Origin: Hyparrhenia diplandra
Taxonomy: Eukaryota > Streptophyta > Magnoliopsida > Poales > Poaceae
Length of the DNA: 64,000 nt
Direction: 5' to 3'
NCBI GenBank assembly: GCA_015847255.1
Contig: JADLZK010009253.1
Location: forward strand, 1 to 64,000
Under the pieces are notes generated by a model. It ran no database searches and was not told the DNA's origin. It saw nothing but the letters and a program-made list of their open reading frames with translations. Position 1 is the stretch's first letter, and each line of letters begins with the position of its first letter. Positions 57,801 to 64,000 of this stretch are shown here, piece after piece. The translations under genes were made by a program, and so were the position numbers.

Positions 57801-58813
57801 GCGCGCGCGAGGAAAGAAAACGAGGCGCCGGCAGTGCCTGTCTAAACAACAAGGAGGCGAACTCCAGCTTTGCTAGCTCCAGCATGAGCTCGACCACGCG
57901 TCCAGCTGCGTGTCCAGGCGCCAGAAGCAGCACGGCGGCAGGCAAAATAGGCACGGCGTGACGCGGCAAAAGCAAGCAGCGGCTTCTGGAAATTATTATG
58001 TACTAGTCTGTCTTGCTTCTTTCTTCTTAAAAAATCTCCCAAAATTTGAACTGAACTCAAAAATCTTCAAGAATGAAATTTTCTCAACTTTTCAAGATCT
58101 ACACATTTCATAAAAGAAGCATCTTCGAATTCGGCCTCGAAATAGGACTTCTTGAAATAGGGTCAAAAAGGAAGAAATTTGAATTCAAAACAATTCCAAA
58201 CCATCAATAAATAATTATAAAAACATTCAAACCATACTCATCTTAGGACCAAACACATAATTAGGATCAATCACATGTGATCAAAAAAAATAAAATTACT
58301 CTAACCCCTAAGCACAAACAATTTCTAATTAAATAAACTTATTTTACTTAATGCATAAGAGGTTATTCAAACATGCATGCTTTGCAATGCATATGATGCA
58401 TGATTAACATTTTAATTATATATTAACATTTGGGATGTTTCATTAACAAATTAGTCCGTTTTAATGGATACCATTTAAACCTTAATTAGAAATTAAAACA
58501 AATACACATGTACGTTACCTAAATGTTGTATTCTTGCTTACACTGTGGTTAACATTGTCATGATTGGGGTTCAGGTATCGAATATGCCTTGGTGGCTTGT
58601 TGTGGTGGAGGAGGACGCTATGGTGTGTCCCCGAATATAAGATGTGGGCGTGGAGACTACAAATTATGTCATAACCCAGAAGCATATGGATCTTGGGATG
58701 GCCTGCATCCGTCGGAAAGTGTGTACAGGGCGATTGCAATGAGCCTTCTACGAGGCTCTCGTACACAGCCACCAATCGCTACCAACACCAGTTCATGCGC
58801 ACACACAACTTAG
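51837..58813 (+). CDS. GDSL esterase/lipase, five exons, one single-base lesion
   Basis: A secreted serine hydrolase of the plant GDSL family, which acts on lipid or acyl esters; the substrate is unknown. Exons: 51837-52104, 52194-52411, 52714-52862, 52946-53222 and 58575-58813, all GT-AG. A product of about 383 residues is the family norm. Residues 1-33 form a signal peptide. Block I is FSFGDSLADTGN (nucleophile Ser), a GGNDYN block follows in exon 3, and DGLHPSE in exon 5 supplies the catalytic Asp and His. Exon 2 lacks one base at about 52286-52291: after NFAVGGA the frame shifts and soon stops (TAG at 52340), while the conserved DFFRDRGFDVGN lies in the next frame. With one base added, the phases of all exons agree. 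A polyadenylation signal AATAAA is at 58894-58899. The last intron is 5.35 kb because of inserted repeats. Confidence 0.9.
52285..52292 (+). other. Single-base deletion in GDSL exon 2
   Basis: GGCGGCGCCCGGCACTCGG lacks one base compared with the frame needed on both sides. Exon 2 is 218 bp where phases require 219. It sits next to a CCC run. Confidence 0.75.
52419..52628 (-). mobile_element. 5'-truncated retroposon tail in GDSL intron 2
   Basis: On the minus strand this ends GTGCAATGCACGTTCGAG plus a run of A, matching the 3' tail of the element at 3224-14044 (13836-14040) over about 200 bp. GTATGTC flanks it at 52412-52418 and 52629-52635. The left copy is the donor splice site of exon 2 (CAC|GTATGT), so insertion happened exactly at the exon border while keeping the signal. 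Confidence 0.9.
53354..54338. mobile_element. Non-autonomous CACTA element, copy 2, in GDSL intron 4
   Basis: The ends are TACTACTAGAT (first base C changed to T) and ACGTAGTAGTG, and the 3-bp duplication is TCA (53351-53353 and 54339-54341). It shares the CCGTGGCGG/CCGCCACGG subterminal repeats of the element at 42408-43254, including GTGGCGGTTTTTAAAACCGCCAC-type hairpins. The GC-rich centre (53520-54070) has long frames on both strands that are Arg/Pro/Gly-rich shadows of composition, not proteins I recognise. Confidence 0.85.
54342..58574. other. Rest of GDSL intron 4: decayed repeat sequence
   Basis: This looks like a decayed LTR of the long gypsy-like style. It contains GGAGTACTCAACAAGACTTACC (54898-54919), a sequence type also seen in the LTR at 7736 (GTACTCAGCAAG), and ends TTTGGGATGTTTCA at 58452. 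A 5' terminus and target duplication could not be fixed. Within it, 55350-55990 repeats CGGACGGTTT/ACCGTCCGGTT motifs and A-rich tracts, and 57330-57960 is GC-rich and gene-like in composition (GCCCGGCACTGTG near 57352), perhaps captured. No intact gene is present. Confidence 0.45.
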
Positions 58814-59772
58814 TGAGACCGGAATATCAATTGAGTACTTCCTTGTCCTTCGGAGATGTAATTGTACAACTACATTCCTTAATCGTTTTCTTTAATAAAA
58901 GAAAATGGTTAAAGATCAAATGTTTGTTTTGCACCAATAAAAGGGTGTAAGACGTCGAAGGCAAGTATGGTTCATTGTGTGTGTTGCTTCAATGGTAGGC
59001 AATATTTTTGAAGGAAGGCATTTTTATTTGGGGTTTTAGTGTTTCTGCCCCTACTTCAAAGTCTAATGTTGATTTTATCTGTTTTTTAATAATTTTGTCC
59101 TCACTATTTTTAACCAAGATCCCGTTTGCCCCTACTTTGTAACACCGTTCGGACTGCTTATATTAAAGGGCTAAAAAAAAGACGGGCCAAAAGACAAAAA
59201 TGCCCCTAGGCAAAACCACATCTCCGACATTCCCGTGCGGCTCCTCCACCCGGCGACTCCTCCTCCTCCTCCCCATCGGCCTTCCCCCTCCCCATCTCCC
59301 TCCTCCAAGCGGCGGTGCGGGAGAGGCGGTTTGTGGTGACGGTGGCGGCACTCTTGACGGCTAGTGGCGGACCTCAGATGGCACTGCGGTGGCGCTCCTA
59401 GGGGGTGGCGGTGTCCCCTTGCTCCAAAACGGTGACAAAATTTTGTAAAGATTGTGTTTATGTGGATTGTCCCACCGCTCGAAGTCATCATCGAGAATGT
59501 GTTTACGTGATTGTCCGGCGAAATCTTGATGGTTTTTGTAAAGATGTTGTCAAAATTTTCTAAAAATGTTGTGCAAAAGTTGCTAGATTGTTGTCCAAAA
59601 ATAGGGGTAAAAACACAAGGATCATAATAAAGCGGGGGCAAAAACGTGTGAGCAAAGTTGGCCACGTGCCCAAAAAATAACACCGTTAGGGATAAAGGCG
59701 ACCATTTCAAAATTAGAGGGGGTAAAATCACAAAGTTAAAAAATAGGGTAAAATCACAAACTATCATAAATA
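58814..59772. other. GDSL 3' flank and a GC-rich repeat-like block
   Basis: The GDSL 3' region with AATAAA is followed by DNA rich in TTTTGCCCC/GGGGTAAAAT-type motifs (59000-59770) that flank a GC-rich CTCCTCC/GGCGG block (59225-59410). It could be a gene-capturing DNA element with eroded ends, but no clean inverted repeats were found. The 216-residue minus frame there is not a recognised protein. Confidence 0.35.
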
Positions 59773-60029
59773 CTCCCTCAGGGATGGTATTAGAAGTCGT
59801 TTTAGACAAGGTTTGGGTCAAACATCGGGAATATAAATCATCAATAAGTTTTAAGTTGTTGAGTTTGTAAATATAAAAATTATATGAGTAGATTTGTCTT
59901 AAAAAATACTTTGATAAAAGTATACATATATCACATCTCCATAAATATTTTTATAATAATAAGAGGTTAAAGTTGTGCTTCGGAGACCGTGTCATTTGTC
60001 CTAAACGACTTCTAATACCATCGAGAGAG
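59773..60029. mobile_element. Stowaway-like MITE
   Basis: The 257-bp element begins CTCCCTCAGGGATGGTATTA and ends TAATACCATCGAGAGAG, flanked by TA on both sides. Long inverted termini (GTATTAGAAGTCGTTTTAG and CTAAACGACTTCTAATAC) are nearly perfect. Confidence 0.85.
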
Positions 60030-60279
60030 TAGGGTAGAAACGCCTCAATCAAAGCAAACATTATTGTTGATCACCTTTTACAATGGCAGTCATAATGCCC
60101 CCTCGAAAAAATTGATTAACAGAGACAAGACGTTTAATGTGTCCGCCTCCATTAATGGTTCTCGAAAAACACGACTTTGTTTTTTTAAAATGTCAATTTC
60201 GAACTCAAATCCGGGGCATGTTCAACCCATAGACAAGGGGTTGTTCACGTAAGTTCCTAGAATCCCACACACACACGAT
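60030..60279. other. Non-coding spacer with AC repeat
   Basis: No gene. A short (AC)n tract, CACACACACAC, directly precedes the LTR. Confidence 0.5.
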
Positions 60280-61616
60280 TGTCGGGCGTTTCGAGGAACG
60301 GTGGGTGCCTCGGTGCCGGCGGCAAAAGAATTTATAAGCCGTGTGCCCCTCCCTCAATGGCGTGGCGCAAGATGGACACGGGGACGCGGCGGTTTATCTG
60401 GTTCGAGGCCAACGGGGCCCTACGTCCAGGGGGGGTGTGTCCTGCTCGTGTTACCTCGCGCTCAAAGGTGAGCCTGCGGTAGGGGTTTGAGGGCGGCGCG
60501 GGAGAGACGCGGGTCTCAAGCCCCACGATCGTGGTTATGGTGGTGGTGGTGGTGTGCGGTTTCCTCCGTGTGAACCGGAGTTGAGTCGAAAAGATCGAAT
60601 CCTCCTAATGAGGCATTACTCCCCCTTTTATAGGAGAAGGAGAGAGATAATGTTTATACAGGTGGACGCCTAGGTGGCTAATTCCCGAGGCTGCACGGTT
60701 GCATGTCGCCGCCGAGGGTTGGGCGGCTTGGATGTTGCTTGACGAAGACACGCGTCCGGATCCGATGGTGGGCGTGCCGATCCCCGGGCGCGGCCCCGAG
60801 GGGGTCTGAGGCGTCCCCTCACAATCCGCATGGCGAGGGCCGGTCGAGGTCGCCGGGCTATGCGTGTCAAGTGCCCGAGGGTCCGGCCCAACGTGGCGTT
60901 TTGACGGTGCTCGGGAAATGAACGGTGTCATCCACGGTTTCCCGTGCGGGTGGCGTAGCACGCCGTCGGTTCGGCTTTGTGTCCCATCGGTCGGATTGGG
61001 GAGACGATTCGGCGATTCGATTTGTTGGGTGTAATCGATGGCACCCGGCGTCTCGCCTTGCGTGCAATCGCATTGAATGCGGCGGTTTCCCTTCCTGCGG
61101 GCGGAACCTCCCACGCCCGAGGGTCGGCGACCCTAGACGGGCTGGTTGGGCTGCCTCACCCGAGGATGGAGAGCTGGTCTCCCCGGGCGAGGCGGAGTTT
61201 TTGCGCCCGAGGGTGGTGAGCTAGGCCACCCTCGGACGGCGGAGATTTCTCAGGGGGCCGGTGAGCTAGGCCAGCCTCGGGACGAAACGGAGATGCGTGG
61301 TCGAGTCCGAGCCATGGTTTAGCCGCCGTCGACGTGGAACGTCATGGTTCGTTGTTTTGTAGAGGTCCTTGACCTTGTCCTTCGTGGCGTAATAAGCTCT
61401 TTGCGTCGTGATGACTCCATTTGGGCCGCTTTGTGGGCCGTCCGTGGGCCGATTTCGTCGTCATGTGAGCGTCGTGGCCAATGGCCTGGTCCATCGTCCG
61501 TCGGGGCCGCCCCTCCGTGCGGGATGATAGCGGGCTAGGTTTTATGGGCCTTGGCGGCCGGGCAGATTCTCATAGTTTGGAGAATGTCTCGGGGCCCAAT
61601 ATTTAGGTCCCCGACA
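60280..61616 (-). mobile_element. LTR on the minus strand with a polypurine stub (truncated element)
   Basis: The plus strand begins TGTCGGGCGTTTCGAGG and ends TTAGGTCCCCGACA. The flanks (ACGAT and AGAGC) do not match. The 13 bp to the right, AGAGCCCCCCTCG, read as CGAGGGGGGCTCT on the minus strand, a polypurine tract directly before LTR start TGTCGGGGACC. So this is the 3' LTR of a minus-strand element whose internal part has been lost or replaced at about 61630. A minus-strand promoter TATAAAAGGGGG lies at 60621-60632. The GC content is high and it has no coding. Confidence 0.7.
60621..60632 (-). promoter_or_regulatory. TATA box of the minus-strand LTR
   Basis: The plus strand reads CCCCCTTTTATA, i.e. 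TATAAAAGGGGG on the minus strand, about 340 bp before the LTR end, as expected for an LTR promoter. Confidence 0.5.
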
Positions 61617-61629
61617 AGAGCCCCCCTCG

Positions 61630-64000
61630 TAAGGATCTTGATGTCGCCTAGGAGGCCTAGAGGGGGGGGTGAATAGGCCTGTACCTTAAAATCACTGTAA
61701 AAACAAACTCGAAAAAGTTTTTTTTTCAACGCGGCCTTTGCGCCGCCTCCGCGGCAAGATCGCCTCGTCAAGGCGCGAGATCGCCGCTTTCGTGCGGCAA
61801 CGCCCTCGTTTACGCGGCCTTTGCCTCGCAGCTGGCTGCACTTTGCCGCGCCGGCGAGACAAACACAAACCGGCAGGTTTGAAATCTAAGCAACGAAACT
61901 TAGATCGAGTGAATATCCCAAGTTCCCGCACACAAATATATCACATATATCCAATAGAATGTGCCGGGGAACTCCTCAACAAAGTAGATCGGGATGAAAC
62001 CCTAGCTCACAAGAATAATATGCAAGAATGTAAATAGCACGCGTGAGACAAGGATTTTTCCCGTGGTTCACCGTCGCCACAAAGGGCGGGTTACGTCCAC
62101 GTTGTTGAGGTATCCACAAAAGGATTGGGATTCGCCACACAAAGCCGTCCCTTCCCTCGTTCTCAAGTCAAGGGAGTGAACCCTTGAGATGAGGGGTGAT
62201 TTTCTTGATTTTGAGTGAGGTTACAAACCTCCCAAGGCTGCCACACGAAGAGGCAAGCTCAAGGGCGACGCCTAGCCGTCTAGGAGCAAGCTCAAGAGGA
62301 AAGAACCCTAGGGTTCGGCCAAACATGAACCAAATGCTCTTTCAAGTTGGGGAAGTAGTAGATCCGGCCTCCACAAGCGGTTTGCTGCCTTTTCCCTCAA
62401 GATTTGATGGTGGAATCGAAATCTTGGCTTGGGGGAAGGAGGAGCAACAATGGAGGAGTGAGAGAGAGCAAGAGGTCGTTTTCGGCTCTTTGTCGCGAGG
62501 TAGGAGATGAAGTGAGCGGATAACCGTTGTGGGAGGGGTAGGAATGGTATTTATACCCCGTGGGCCCAACGGGTCGGATTAAGTGCGGCATCTTGCCGCA
62601 CCTAACACGCGGCACTTGCCCGCGCCGCGAAAACGACAAAGTGTAAAAAGTGTCTCGGTATGTCTGTTTTTGGCCGTGAGGTGATGTTTTTGGCCGATTT
62701 GGAGGTTTGAGCATTTAGTTCACATGTAGCCAAAGGTCCTAGGATCCCTCTTAATAGTACGGCATGTCCTAAACTCAAGATTCAAAACATAAATGAAATT
62801 AAACCTCCATGAGTCTAGGTTGCCATCCGTTGCACTTGAAGGTTCCATCAACCTGTACATCATCCTCTATCATCTTTGTCTCATCTCTTAGAGCAAATAT
62901 ATCTTGTGCATGTGACTTGAACCATTTCCACAAATATGAGTTCACCTCCATGGCTTCAAGTCACTCACACTAATGATTTGATCCTCAACACAATATGACT
63001 CCTCATAGCTTGATTAGTTCATCGACTAAATGCAAGTACTCTCTTCTTCACCTTAGCCATGGTACCTCGGGTCCCAAGCCAACGCTTGCCCTTCACCTTC
63101 GCTTAGTACCTCGAAGCCCTTTCCTTGCTATCTTCACCTTATCAAGATACACTCAAGTCACATCATATCAAGCAACCATTGAATAACCGTTTCTTCAACA
63201 TTTTGATCCTTGCTTGATTATTTTGCGAGATATGAATGTTGAGACCAATCAAGCTTCGGTTTGACTCACATAGAGACATACATGGATCAACATCAATATG
63301 GTCAAGCCAATTCACGGTTCCTTATATCCTATCATTTTGGATTGACACTCCAACACTTATTTCAATCTTCTATTCATGGGAAACAAGCCATTATAGAGAC
63401 CAATCCAAAATCATCAACTCTTGTCTCATTTGCCTTTTGCCAAGTATGCTTGCTTTCACATGATGCTATGATATTCCACAACATATAAGCCATTTCCTTG
63501 ATTCCATTTGCATTGTTGTCTTTTGCTTGAACTAGATTGTTTTCATCATCTTCTAGTACAACAATACACAATTTGGCTTTGCTTCCATACTATGTGGAAT
63601 ACCATCAAGTTTGCTTACTTGTTGAACCTTGAATATACTTGTTACTACATAATCCACAAGTATATGTAATAGACTCGGTTTTTCTGTTCAACACTTAGCA
63701 AACTTATTAGACCTTTATTTATGTTGTCATTCAATTCACCAAAACCCACTAAAGGGCTAGATCTTCTAGTATATTTAGCTCATACCTCACTACGATGATA
63801 GTTTGAACATGAGACTAACTCATACCAACACCGCAAGAGGTATGAACCAAATATCTAAAGAAATCTCTAATCGTCACCATAAGAACATACTCATGATGTG
63901 ACTCAAAATATTGCATACACATGCACACACTAGCATGTAAGGGCCTAGATGCACAAAGGTAGTACAAGAGTTCATGGAGCGATATACCTTTGTTCTAAGC
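61630..64000 (+). mobile_element. LTR-type element running off the right edge
   Basis: It begins near TAAGGATCTTGATGTCGCC (TG expected) and carries CTAGAGGGGGGGGTGAATAG 43 bp inside, the box shared with the LTRs at 3906-6168 (inverted) and 11078-12811. Over 2.3 kb there is no coding domain. Frames are short; a GC-rich part (61730-61860, 62570-62630) carries GCGGCA-type sub-repeats (CCGCGGCAAG, TGCCGCACC). The end is not in the window, so target duplication and length are unknown. Confidence 0.55.

Noticed and set aside
59171..59821. 216-residue minus-strand frame
   Set aside because: Crosses from a Stowaway end into repeat-like DNA, with a low-complexity Gly/Arg tail.
60605..61114. 169-residue minus-strand frame
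   Set aside because: Lies wholly in an LTR downstream of its TATA-like box; no gag or other domain.

Overview
This window is nuclear DNA from a grass (Poaceae). The evidence is spliced plant genes with GT-AG introns, Stowaway (TA target) and Tourist/Harbinger (TAA/TTA target) miniature elements, CACTA elements, copia and gypsy-type LTRs and plant-type LINEs. No bacterial, organellar or CRISPR features are present. The species cannot be fixed from the sequence alone.

Layout. 1-3160: a cluster of short DNA transposons in otherwise non-coding DNA. 3161-14133: a deep nest. A small MITE was split by an ORF1-only LINE-like retroposon (3224-14044), which was then split by a 2.26-kb solo LTR (3906-6168) and a long gypsy-like LTR (7736-13477), and that LTR was split by another LTR (11078-12811). 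14922-22744: a complete but broken Ty1/copia element on the minus strand, with target duplication AGAAG. Its left LTR is interrupted by a 1.2-kb solo LTR (14986-16198). 23125-24146: an RTE-type LINE fragment. 27840-30999: a 5'-truncated L1-like LINE. 32428-34904: two Harbinger-type elements of about 1.1 kb, one carrying a nested Stowaway.

Gene island 35312-58813 (all plus strand). (1) A nine-exon DOA10/TEB4-type ER membrane RING-variant E3 ubiquitin ligase, the SUD1/CER9 family. It has two single-base lesions, -1 in exon 1 and +1 in exon 2. (2) A seven-exon C2-domain protein with a Pro/Tyr-rich tail (SRC2-like), intact. (3) A five-exon GDSL esterase/lipase with one single-base lesion in exon 2. 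Its last intron has grown to 5.35 kb through a CACTA element and other repeats. Two related CACTA elements with CCGTGGCGG/CCGCCACGG hairpins lie near these genes. The genes have unrelated roles (ER protein turnover, calcium/membrane signalling, secreted lipid hydrolysis) and do not form a cluster.

58814-64000: a Stowaway, a minus-strand LTR with a stub of its polypurine tract, and an LTR that runs off the right edge.

I found no convincing undescribed biological system. The most useful observations are the datable insertion order, three elements whose target duplications or empty sites can be read directly, the hairpin-rich CACTA family, and the single-base lesions that make two otherwise well-conserved genes look broken or mis-assembled.
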